A DNA stretch of 5,098 nucleotides from an uncultured Saprospiraceae bacterium (GCA_937921525.1 CAKZUM010000496.1:1-5098); one strand, 5' to 3'; counted from the stretch's first letter, positions 1-5,032 are shown. Notes: generated from the sequence alone by a model not told the origin. A program made the numbers and translations.

Positions 1-33
1 ACATTTAAAATGGTCTTTTGTCCTTTATACTGC

Positions 34-80
34 CTTGAAAAAATGTTCATTTATACCAGATAAAATCTCATTTTTTCAAG
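34..80. repeat. 12-bp perfect inverted repeat (hairpin) downstream of folC
   Basis: CTTGAAAAAATG at 34-45 is the exact reverse complement of CATTTTTTCAAG at 69-80. Inside the 23-nt spacer, TTTAT (50-54) can pair with ATAAA (60-64), leaving loop ACCAG. The stem is AT-rich and no clear U-run follows on either strand, so a classical intrinsic terminator is not well supported. It lies about 170 nt beyond the folC stop. The rest of 1-247 has no coding region I can support. It also has a weaker 9-bp inverted repeat with one mismatch (133-141 with 183-191) around the palindrome AAAAAGCTTTTT (162-173). Confidence 0.5.
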
Positions 81-247
81 TTGTCTAAAGTAAAAAATCT
101 TCATTTTAAATCGTAAACTTTATTTATCCCTCGTTCCTAAGTTGAAAAAAACATACCCATTAAAAAGCTTTTTTAACCGTGTCTTAAGAACCTACACTCG
201 TACCCATCCAAAAGTAAAAATCTGTAAGCCATCCATTCTTTTAACAT

Positions 248-1564
248 TCACAACACCTCTGCCACCACAAAAATACTTCCTCCAACAAATATTAAATCTG
301 TACGCTTTGCTTGTCTTTTAGCGGCTTTTAAGGCATTCTTGACCGATACATATGCCCTACCTTTGAGATGATGCTTCTTTGCTTCCTTTTGCAACTCTTT
401 AGCAGCTAAGCCTCTAGGAATATTTGCTTTGGCAAAGTAATATTTTGCAGATGTTGGAAGCATTGATAATACCTTACTTGGATCTTTATCTTTCACCATC
501 CCAAACACAAAATGCAACTGGGTATAATCTATTCCCTTCAACTGTTCGAATACCGTACGAAGCCCATCTACATTATGCCCACTATCACAAAGTATTGTCG
601 GATTTGCCCCTAATTGCTGCCAACGACCTATAAAATAGGTACGTTCTTTTAAGTTAGCTAAACCTTCAATCACCGCTTCATCGGATATATTCGAGATTAG
701 CTTATTCTCTCGAATAACAGCGATTGCCTGTAGTGCCGAAGCTAAATTCTTAGCCTGATAATTCCCTGTTAAATTTACTTTCAACGAACTAGGAAAAGTA
801 GATTCTTTTTTTGAAGCTATATGGAAAAGCGTGTGGTGGGCAGTCGTCTCTTTTATAGTTACGTTCATCAATTGGTCTGCAAATAGTAGAGGTGCTTTCT
901 TCTTTGCTGCTTGTTCTATGAATACAGATTTTGTTTCTGGATGTGTCTCCCCGATCACAACAGGAATACTTGCTTTAATAATTCCTGCTTTTTCAGCGGC
1001 TATTTCAGGTAAGGTGTCTCCTAAGAATTGCTGATGATCATAGCCAATATTGGTAATAATAGACAAAAGCGGCGTAATAATATTCGTGGAATCTAAACGC
1101 CCTCCTAAACCAGTTTCAATAATTGCCACATCGACTTTTTGTTTTGCAAAATAGTCAAAGGCCATTGCCACCGTAATTTCAAAAAAGGAAGGTTGTATTT
1201 CTTCAAATAGCCTTCTGTGGGTATCTACAAAATCGACAATATATTTTTTTGATACTAATTGACCATTAATCTTTATCCGCTCTCTAAAGTCTTTATAATG
1301 GGGAGAGGTATACATCCCTACTTTTTTCCCATTCGCCTGTAAAATAGCTGCTAAAATATGCGCAGTAGAGCCTTTTCCATTAGTGCCTGCTAGATGAATA
1401 CTTGGAAATTGCTTATATGGATCGTCTATTGCTTTACATAGTGCAAGGATATTGGTGAGGTCTTTTTTAAATGCAGTATTTCCTACCCTTTGAAACATGG
1501 GCAGTTGTGTGTATAGAAAGTCTAATGTCTCTTGGAATTGCTGGTGGATGGAAGGCTTTTTCAT
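248..1564 (-). CDS. folC: Bifunctional dihydrofolate synthase / folylpolyglutamate synthase
   Basis: Cytosolic ATP-dependent ligase of the Mur-ligase-like FolC family. It joins L-glutamate to dihydropteroate to make dihydrofolate, and adds further glutamates to reduced folates. The 438-residue product is close to the usual FolC length (about 420-440). Visible motifs are the P-loop GTNGKGST (60-67), YTSPH (85-89), FFEITVAMAF (127-136), ETGLGGRLDSTN (150-161), GYDH (174-177) and EKAGI (191-195). The lysine of EKAGI corresponds to the residue that is carbamylated in this family. The C-terminal domain carries DSGHN, the counterpart of DGAHN, and ends in VGGSIFVVAEVL. I chose the ATG at 1564 (MKKPSIHQ). 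An in-frame ATG at 1600 would add 12 residues encoded partly by the hairpin at 1589-1612. It is the last gene of the run, 130 nt after tonB. The two hairpins between them may separate its expression from the exb-tonB genes. Whether the enzyme has both activities cannot be read from the sequence. Confidence 0.95.
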   Translation of the reverse strand: MKKPSIHQQFQETLDFLYTQLPMFQRVGNTAFKKDLTNILALCKAIDDPYKQFPSIHLAGTNGKGSTAHILAAILQANGKKVGMYTSPHYKDFRERIKINGQLVSKKYIVDFVDTHRRLFEEIQPSFFEITVAMAFDYFAKQKVDVAIIETGLGGRLDSTNIITPLLSIITNIGYDHQQFLGDTLPEIAAEKAGIIKASIPVVIGETHPETKSVFIEQAAKKKAPLLFADQLMNVTIKETTAHHTLFHIASKKESTFPSSLKVNLTGNYQAKNLASALQAIAVIRENKLISNISDEAVIEGLANLKERTYFIGRWQQLGANPTILCDSGHNVDGLRTVFEQLKGIDYTQLHFVFGMVKDKDPSKVLSMLPTSAKYYFAKANIPRGLAAKELQKEAKKHHLKGRAYVSVKNALKAAKRQAKRTDLIFVGGSIFVVAEVL

Positions 1565-1588
1565 AATAGATCTAATACAAATAAATAA

Positions 1589-1612
1589 GGCGGGTAGCAA
1601 AAGCTATCCGCC
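1589..1612. terminator. GC-rich hairpin just upstream of folC
   Basis: GGCGGGTAGC (1589-1598), loop AAAA, GCTATCCGCC (1603-1612) form a 10-bp stem with one G-T position: a wobble in plus-strand RNA, an A-C mismatch in minus-strand RNA. In the minus (operon) direction it is followed by TTATTTATTTG, a loose U-rich stretch. It could help end exb-tonB transcription or act in the folC leader, since it ends only 25 nt before the folC start codon. Confidence 0.45.
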
Positions 1613-1617
1613 GATAT

Positions 1618-1650
1618 AAAGAACTTGGCGGCTTCGCCACCAAGTTCTTT
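1618..1650 (-). terminator. Strong hairpin after tonB, probable terminator or attenuator
   Basis: AAAGAACTTGG at 1618-1628 is the exact complement of CCAAGTTCTTT at 1640-1650. Inside it, GGC (1630-1632) pairs with GCC (1636-1638) after a single C/A mismatch, leaving loop TTC. The stem begins with A3 and ends with T3 on both strands, so it could work in either direction. It lies 44 nt past the tonB stop, the expected place for an operon terminator. The U-tract is short, so read-through into folC is plausible. Confidence 0.6.
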
Positions 1651-1694
1651 AAATATTTTAATATTATTCAGTTTTACGATTAAATCTAAAAGAT

Positions 1695-2759
1695 TTACCG
1701 CAATTTAAAATCATAAGTAATTGTACCACACTGCTTATCCTGTGACCCTGCCGCAAATTTAAATCGCTTCGCATTTCGAATGGCTGTTGCCCTCAATTGA
1801 CTATCAGAAGTAGTTGAACCTCTCTGCGTAAATACAGCAGATACTACTTTACCAGAATTATCTACACATACCTTTACCACTACTCTACCCGATTTTTGGG
1901 TATTATCACTCACATCAGGGGCACTTAATACGCCCCGACTACCCAAGCCTCCACCAATTTTTCCTGATCCAGTACTTATACCTTCTAATACATCCGAATT
2001 AGGATCTCCATTAGGATCTCCTTGGCTACCAGATGTGCCGGTATTACCTTTACCCTTTCCACCACCACCGAATAACCCAGCAGCTTCTGCTCTAGCATCT
2101 GCCTCTGCTTTCGCCTTTGCTTCGGCTGCTGCCTTTGCTTTAGCTCTAGCATCAGCTTCCGCCTTCGCTTTAGCGTCCGCTGCGGCTTTACGTCTAGCCT
2201 CTTCAGCCGCTTCTTTTCTCTTTGCTTCTTCCTCCGCCCGTTCTCTTCGATCAGCTTCCTCTTGTTTTCGGCGATCTTTTTCTTCTTCAATTCTTTTTTT
2301 ACGATCCTCTTCTGCCTTTTCTTTTCTTTCTGCTTCTTGTTCCCTTCGCTCCTCCTCTTTCTTTTTGCGTTCCTTCTCTCTCAAGATCGCAATCTCTTTT
2401 GAATTATCATCTGTTACCACTTCCTTTTCTGCTGGCTTTTCCTTGACTGGCTCTGGCTTCGCCTTTGGCTTTTCTGGAACTGGTTGAGGTTTGGGTGGCG
2501 GAGGAGGTGGTGGTGGCGTTCTTTTTTCAGGTCTACTTGGAGCTGCGGCAGCCTTTGGCGGTGGCCCATCTTCTGCCCCTTGTCCTTGATCTGGCATACC
2601 CAAATTAACCAACACCCCTTCCATCCCTGGCGGTGGATCAGGAAACGTAAAAAAAGGAATAAATAACAAGACTAAAAACAAACCATGTAAGACATAGCTT
2701 GTGGTTTTACCCCTTTTCTTATTTTTTTCTTCTATTGGATCTAAAATTATTTCTTCCAT
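1695..2759 (-). CDS. tonB: TonB energy transducer with a TolA-like helical stalk
   Basis: Periplasm-spanning protein that should couple the ExbB-ExbD motor to outer-membrane TonB-dependent transporters. The 354 residues read in order: a short cytosolic N-terminus; one membrane segment at about 20-39 containing S21 and H25, which fit the SxxxH motif of TonB/TolA anchors; a proline-rich part (66-109) with eight consecutive prolines at 82-89; a very charged Ala/Lys/Glu/Arg helical or coiled-coil stretch (about 120-226); a Gly/Asn-rich linker (227-260); and a TonB C-terminal domain (about 285-354) with VVVKVCVDNSGKV, TQRGSTTSDSQLRATAIRNA and CGTITYDFKLR. Cysteines 298 and 344 lie in that domain and might form a disulfide (inference). 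The helical stalk includes AKAKAEADARA twice (196-206 and 214-224). The stalk resembles TolA, but the C-terminal domain and the ExbB/ExbD neighbours favour TonB. The start ATG at 2759 directly precedes the membrane anchor. The stop codon sits in a small hairpin (1681-1697). Confidence 0.9.
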   Translation of the reverse strand: MEEIILDPIEEKNKKRGKTTSYVLHGLFLVLLFIPFFTFPDPPPGMEGVLVNLGMPDQGQGAEDGPPPKAAAAPSRPEKRTPPPPPPPPKPQPVPEKPKAKPEPVKEKPAEKEVVTDDNSKEIAILREKERKKKEEERREQEAERKEKAEEDRKKRIEEEKDRRKQEEADRRERAEEEAKRKEAAEEARRKAAADAKAKAEADARAKAKAAAEAKAKAEADARAEAAGLFGGGGKGKGNTGTSGSQGDPNGDPNSDVLEGISTGSGKIGGGLGSRGVLSAPDVSDNTQKSGRVVVKVCVDNSGKVVSAVFTQRGSTTSDSQLRATAIRNAKRFKFAAGSQDKQCGTITYDFKLR

Positions 2760-2790
2760 AATTTTTTGATTTATAACGAAATCTTTTAGA

Positions 2791-2905
2791 GGTCAGATCG
2801 TTCTTGTTAGCTTGCGCTAAGGGAACTGTCAGGTGTCAGACGCATACTTTTGACAACGTGCTGTTTCTGACAGCCGTAGGCGGTCTGACAGCGTAGCGGT
2901 CTGAC
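2791..2905. repeat. Palindromic element with GTCAGAC/GTCTGAC arms in the exbD-tonB gap
   Basis: The left side carries GTCAG-type motifs at 2792-2797, 2828-2832 and 2835-2841. The right side carries their complement TCTGAC at 2866-2871, 2884-2889 and 2900-2905. On the right the units form an imperfect tandem repeat of 18 then 16 bp, each containing CAGC(C)GTAG(G)CGG. A separate hairpin at 2800-2826 pairs GTTC with GAAC and TTAGC with GCTAA. It fills most of the 155-nt gap between the second exbD and tonB, so it should be transcribed within the operon. Its sequence is unlike the AGARYAG elements elsewhere in the window, but its plan (short repeats as arms, centre between them) is similar. Confidence 0.7.
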
Positions 2906-2914
2906 TTCTATTCT

Positions 2915-3313
2915 CTATTTCTCCGGTGTCAAAATAGTATTAATATGATATCGCAAGGCAATATCCATTACCTTGACCACATGCTCTACGCCTGTACCTT
3001 TATCTGGGGAAATACTGATAGTAGCATTCTTACCTTTCTTTTTGGCTAAGGCACGCATTGCAGCATCTAGTTCACTATCCGATTTTTTGCGCCCATCCAC
3101 ATATATATTCCCACTTTTTCGAATAGCTACATCCGTTAAGTTTGATTTACTGACTGCTTTACTAGGACTACTACTCGGTAGTTTCAAATTCAAGGCATTC
3201 GGTACCACCAAAGAAGAAGTCAGCATAAAAAAGATAAGCAATAGAAAAATAATATCCGTCAAGGATGACATACTAAATTCTGCACTTACTTTACTTCTTT
3301 TTTTTAATCCCAT
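2915..3313 (-). CDS. exbD: ExbD/TolR family proton-channel subunit (second exbD in the operon)
   Basis: Inner-membrane partner of ExbB in the proton-driven motor that energises TonB. The 132 residues have a short basic cytosolic N-terminus (MGLKKRSK), one membrane helix at about 17-36 with the family's conserved aspartate at position 20 (SSLTDIIFLLLIFFML), and a periplasmic domain (about 37-132). In that domain VAIRKSGNIYVDGRK and ISISPDKGTGVEHVVKVMDIA match the usual ExbD pattern of a strand followed by 'vdG' and 'i.aD......vv.vmd'. Residues 1-36 are identical to the first 36 of the neighbouring exbD, while the periplasmic parts differ almost completely. An A-rich leader (AAAGAAACC on the coding strand) precedes the ATG. 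No Shine-Dalgarno site is evident, which is usual for Bacteroidota. The stop codon TAG lies inside a short remnant of the AGARYAG repeat (2906-2922). Confidence 0.93.
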   Translation of the reverse strand: MGLKKRSKVSAEFSMSSLTDIIFLLLIFFMLTSSLVVPNALNLKLPSSSPSKAVSKSNLTDVAIRKSGNIYVDGRKKSDSELDAAMRALAKKKGKNATISISPDKGTGVEHVVKVMDIALRYHINTILTPEK

Positions 3314-3378
3314 GGTTTCTTTTTAGAGTAGAGAACAGAGAGCAGAGAATAGAGACAGATTTCGCTTACATACCAATG
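3207..3378. repeat. Duplicated exbD 5' segment, copy 1
   Basis: This stretch aligns without gaps to 3853-4024, offset 646 bp. It covers the first 36 codons of exbD, the 11-nt leader and the first ~54 nt of the palindromic element. I count 10 differences in the 107 coding bases, all synonymous, with none in the last 47 bases ending at the start codon (3267-3313). In the element, 32 consecutive bases (3325-3356) are identical to 3971-4002. Past either end the similarity fades. Confidence 0.85.
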
Positions 3379-3448
3379 GAAAATTCATTGTTATTTATGC
3401 GGCCTATATCTCTACTCTCTCAGTATAACGGTCTCTATTCTCTGTTCT
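3325..3448 (+). repeat. Palindromic heptad-arm element, copy A (124 bp)
   Basis: The left arm (3325-3356) is four AGARYAG heptads ending in AGAC. The right tail ends in GTCTCTATTCTCTGTTCT (3431-3448), the complement of two heptads plus AGAC. Between them is a core hairpin at 3351-3413, with about 23 of 30 positions paired and an inner stem CAATG (3374-3378)/CATTG (3386-3390). Its end lies 11 nt upstream of the exbD start at 3313. The plus orientation is assigned arbitrarily, as heptad arm to the left and CTCTCTCAGT tail to the right. Confidence 0.85.
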
Positions 3449-3457
3449 TAATTTTTT

Positions 3458-3555
3458 AGAGTAGAGAATAGAGACGCATTTCGTATTGACACAACGAAAT
3501 TTCATCGTTGTTGTACGTAGCGAGTCTCTATTCTATGCTCTCGCTTCTCTGTTCT
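3458..3555. repeat. Shorter, diverged relative of the heptad-arm element (98 bp)
   Basis: AGAATAGAGAC at 3465-3475 pairs perfectly with GTCTCTATTCT at 3524-3534. Inside, ACAACGA (3491-3497) pairs with TCGTTGT (3505-3511) around a 7-nt loop, and CGTA (3482-3485) pairs with TACG (3514-3517). The left arm has two heptads plus AGAC. The right arm has about four degraded units ending in GTTCT at 3555. The core differs from the three full-length copies apart from ATTTCGT. It sits 9 nt from copy A and ends 5 nt before the stop codon of the neighbouring exbD. Confidence 0.75.
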
Positions 3556-3560
3556 GTATA

Positions 3561-3959
3561 TCACTCATTCGGCTGCGTAGCCAAAATAGCTTTCATTCTT
3601 AATTGATTCGCAATGCTCATCAAGTCAACTACTTTTTCAAAAGGGACGCCTACCTCGGCAACAATGGTGAGGGTGGCGTTCTCTTGATTAGCCGTCTGAT
3701 TTTTAGTTCTATTAATAGCCCCTTTTAATTCTCTTAGCTTTGTCGCTTTAGAATTAAGGGTATATTCTCCTTTTTTATTAAGGGTTACTGTTATAGAGGT
3801 TGGAGCGAGTGCTTTGGTGTCTGATCGTGGCAAATCAAACTGATCGAATTTAACCAAGGAAGAGGTCAGCATAAAAAAGATCAATAACAAGAAGATAATA
3901 TCCGTCAAGGACGACATACTAAATTCTGCACTTACTTTACTTCTTTTTTTTAATCCCAT
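3561..3959 (-). CDS. exbD: ExbD/TolR family proton-channel subunit (first exbD in the operon)
   Basis: ExbD-type subunit of 132 residues with the same layout as its neighbour: a basic N-terminus, one membrane helix (about 17-36) with the conserved D20, then a periplasmic domain. Its periplasmic part (KFDQFDLPRSDTK, ITVTLNKKGEYTLNSKATK, LTIVAEVGVPFEKVVDLMSIA) keeps the ExbD pattern of N-terminal strand, 'l...L...' helix and 'v...v..vmd' segment, but shares little residue identity with the other copy. Two ExbD genes in tandem are common in Bacteroidota and may supply the two subunits of an ExbD dimer or serve different TonB proteins (inference). It follows exbB after a 139-nt gap filled by a palindromic element. 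The leader AAAAAGAAAAT precedes the ATG. The 3' end carries a small GGCT/AGCC hairpin (3571-3582). Confidence 0.93.
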   Translation of the reverse strand: MGLKKRSKVSAEFSMSSLTDIIFLLLIFFMLTSSLVKFDQFDLPRSDTKALAPTSITVTLNKKGEYTLNSKATKLRELKGAINRTKNQTANQENATLTIVAEVGVPFEKVVDLMSIANQLRMKAILATQPNE

Positions 3960-4024
3960 ATTTTCTTTTTAGAGTAGAGAACAGAGAGCAGAGAATAGAG
4001 ACTGATTTCGTTTTCATACCAATG
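3853..4024. repeat. Duplicated exbD 5' segment, copy 2
   Basis: Partner of the segment at 3207-3378 in the same orientation. The duplication covers the anchor-coding part of exbD and its upstream element, not the periplasmic part. This placement points to a conversion tract or a partial duplication rather than two ordinary ancient paralogues. Confidence 0.85.
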
Positions 4025-4093
4025 AAAATTTAAAGGCTTTTAAACGGTCTCTGTCTCTACTCTCTCAGTGAAACGGTCTCTATTCTCTGTTCT
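3971..4093 (+). repeat. Palindromic heptad-arm element, copy B (123 bp)
   Basis: Same orientation as copy A. The four-heptad arm (3971-4002) is identical to that of copy A over 32 bases. The core hairpin at 3997-4058 is well paired in its outer part (for example TTTCG 4006-4010 region with CGG/AAA 4042-4047), while the inner stem has decayed: CAATG at 4020-4024 no longer meets CATTG. An alternative TTTAAA/TTTAAA hairpin (4029-4034 with 4039-4044) is possible. The tail contains CTCTCTCAGTGAAACGG and ends in TGTTCT at 4093. It ends 11 nt upstream of the exbD start at 3959 and begins 5 nt after the exbB stop codon on the coding strand. Confidence 0.85.
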
Positions 4094-4098
4094 TTATT

Positions 4099-4785
4099 TT
4101 AATTGCTCGGCTCCTGCAATAAATCCATAAATTCCATAGTATTTCTTTCCATATGGAATACAGCTTTTTCAACATTGGCAACTAAAATATTATAGCCTAC
4201 GAATGCCAAAATACCAATCAGCAAGCCCCCTGCTGTAGTAATTAAAGCTTGATAAATACCTCCTGCTAATACATCAGGGGTTACATTCTGCTCGGTAGCC
4301 ATTTCTCGAAAGGCTAAAATCATACCCGTTACAGTTCCAAAGAAGCCGATCATTGGGGCAGCACCTGCTATACTCGCTAGTGTAGATAGTCTCTTCTCTA
4401 AACGGAAGATTTCTAAGTTACCTACATTTTCTATAGCCGAATCAATATCTCTTAAGGGTTTACCGATACGTAATAAGCCTTTTTCAATCATTCTAGCGAC
4501 TGGAGAATCCGTTGTTTGACATAAAGCTTTAGCGGCATTGATATTACCAGCCTGCACATTTGTCCGAATGTTATTCATGAAATTCTCATCAATCTTGGAC
4601 GCCTTTTTAATGGTAAAATATCTTTCCACAAAAATAGACACCGCAATAACAGATAGAATAAATAAGACCCCTACAATAAGGATACTTAAAAATCCACCTT
4701 TAAAGATAATGTCAGATAAACTCTCTGAACTAACGCCTCCTTCTAATTCTACTTTTTGGAGTAATAATAAACTCTGTAACAACAT
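4099..4785 (-). CDS. exbB: ExbB/TolQ/MotA family proton-channel protein
   Basis: Main membrane subunit of the proton-driven motor that powers TonB; ExbB forms a ring around ExbD. The 228 residues show an amphipathic or hydrophobic N-terminus, membrane helix 1 at about 32-53, a cytosolic stretch (VQAGNINAAKALCQTTDSPVARMIEKGL, about 77-104), helix 2 at about 136-160 with the family motif GFFGTVTGM (147-155), and helix 3 at about 173-202 with ALITTAGGLLIGILAF. T151 and T183/T184 fall where E. coli ExbB has its conserved pore threonines T148 and T181. I start it at the ATG at 4785. The reading frame stays open upstream to an ATG at 4896, but those 37 extra codons lie mostly in the repeat element and give an atypical His/Cys-rich peptide. 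It is the first gene of the exbB-exbD-exbD-tonB run, so its promoter should lie in 4786-5032. Confidence 0.94.
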   Translation of the reverse strand: MLLQSLLLLQKVELEGGVSSESLSDIIFKGGFLSILIVGVLFILSVIAVSIFVERYFTIKKASKIDENFMNNIRTNVQAGNINAAKALCQTTDSPVARMIEKGLLRIGKPLRDIDSAIENVGNLEIFRLEKRLSTLASIAGAAPMIGFFGTVTGMILAFREMATEQNVTPDVLAGGIYQALITTAGGLLIGILAFVGYNILVANVEKAVFHMERNTMEFMDLLQEPSN

Positions 4786-4817
4786 ATTAATAAGGTTTTT
4801 TAGTTGATGTTTCTTTT

Positions 4818-4941
4818 GAGAACAGAGAATAGAGACCGTTTTACTGAGAGAGCAGAGACAGATTTCGTTTATATGCCAATGAAAATTTATTGTCATGTAA
4901 ACGGAATCTGTCTCTGTTGTCTGTTCTCTATTCTCTATTCT
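4818..4941 (-). repeat. Palindromic heptad-arm element, copy C (124 bp, inverted)
   Basis: Best-preserved copy. The core at 4853-4916 is a 64-nt hairpin in which 29 of 30 facing positions pair: 26 Watson-Crick, 3 G-T wobbles (4865, 4872, 4881) and one C/T mismatch (4876/4893), closing on a 4-nt loop at 4883-4886. The outer 19 bases CAGAGACAGATTTCGTTTA (4853-4871) face 4898-4916. The tail-type side (CCGTTTTACTGAGAGAG) is on the left here and the long heptad arm (4917-4941) on the right, so it is reversed relative to copies A and B. It sits 32 nt upstream of exbB and should be in its 5' leader if the promoter is to its right. Confidence 0.88.
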
Positions 4942-4957
4942 AATAAGTATCTCTGTT

Positions 4958-5022
4958 AGTAACGATGAAATAATAAGTTGGTCATCTAGGACTTCTTGTC
5001 AATACTTTAAGTAACGATAAAA
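4958..5022 (+). promoter_or_regulatory. Direct repeat AGTAACGATRAAA upstream of the yebC-like gene
   Basis: AGTAACGATGAAA (4958-4970) and AGTAACGATAAAA (5010-5022) match at 12 of 13 positions and are 52 bp apart start to start. The second copy ends 10 nt before the start codon at 5033. Between them, TTG at 4978-4980 and TACTTTAA at 5003-5010 loosely resemble the Bacteroidota -33/-7 promoter (TTTG and TAnnTTTG), 22 nt apart. The repeat could be a regulator-binding site or chance. The promoter match is weak. Confidence 0.3.
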
Positions 5023-5032
5023 ATAATTTAAA

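Noticed and set aside
1..247. Possible small gene downstream of folC
   Set aside because: No frame shows a convincing start, length or domain on either strand, and the region is AT-rich with only short palindromes.
1985..2290. Lys/Arg-rich open frame of 101 codons on the minus strand inside tonB
   Set aside because: It is a frame-shifted reading of the same repetitive stalk DNA, with no sign of a real gene.
2035..2487. Open frame of 150 codons on the plus strand opposite tonB
   Set aside because: It is the antisense shadow of the Ala/Lys/Glu-rich stalk, giving a low-complexity Ser/Ala/Phe product with no recognisable domain.
2772..2788. Remnant of the heptad-element core near the tonB start (AGATTTCGTTATAA on the coding strand)
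   Set aside because: It resembles AGATTTCGTTTATA of copy C, but the match is short, AT-rich and lacks the paired arm, so chance is likely.
3325..3448. Intrinsic terminators between the exb genes
   Set aside because: T-runs next to the elements lie on the plus strand after the tail. In the direction of transcription the stems are followed by A-rich sequence, not a U-tract.
4786..4896. N-terminal extension of exbB by 37 codons to an upstream ATG
   Set aside because: These codons lie mostly in the palindromic repeat and give a peptide unlike ExbB N-termini. The ATG at 4785 gives a normal-length protein.
3325..4941. CRISPR array made from the repeated segments
   Set aside because: Repeats are palindromic with 7-bp subunits, gaps between copies contain whole genes, and there are no regular unique spacers or cas genes.
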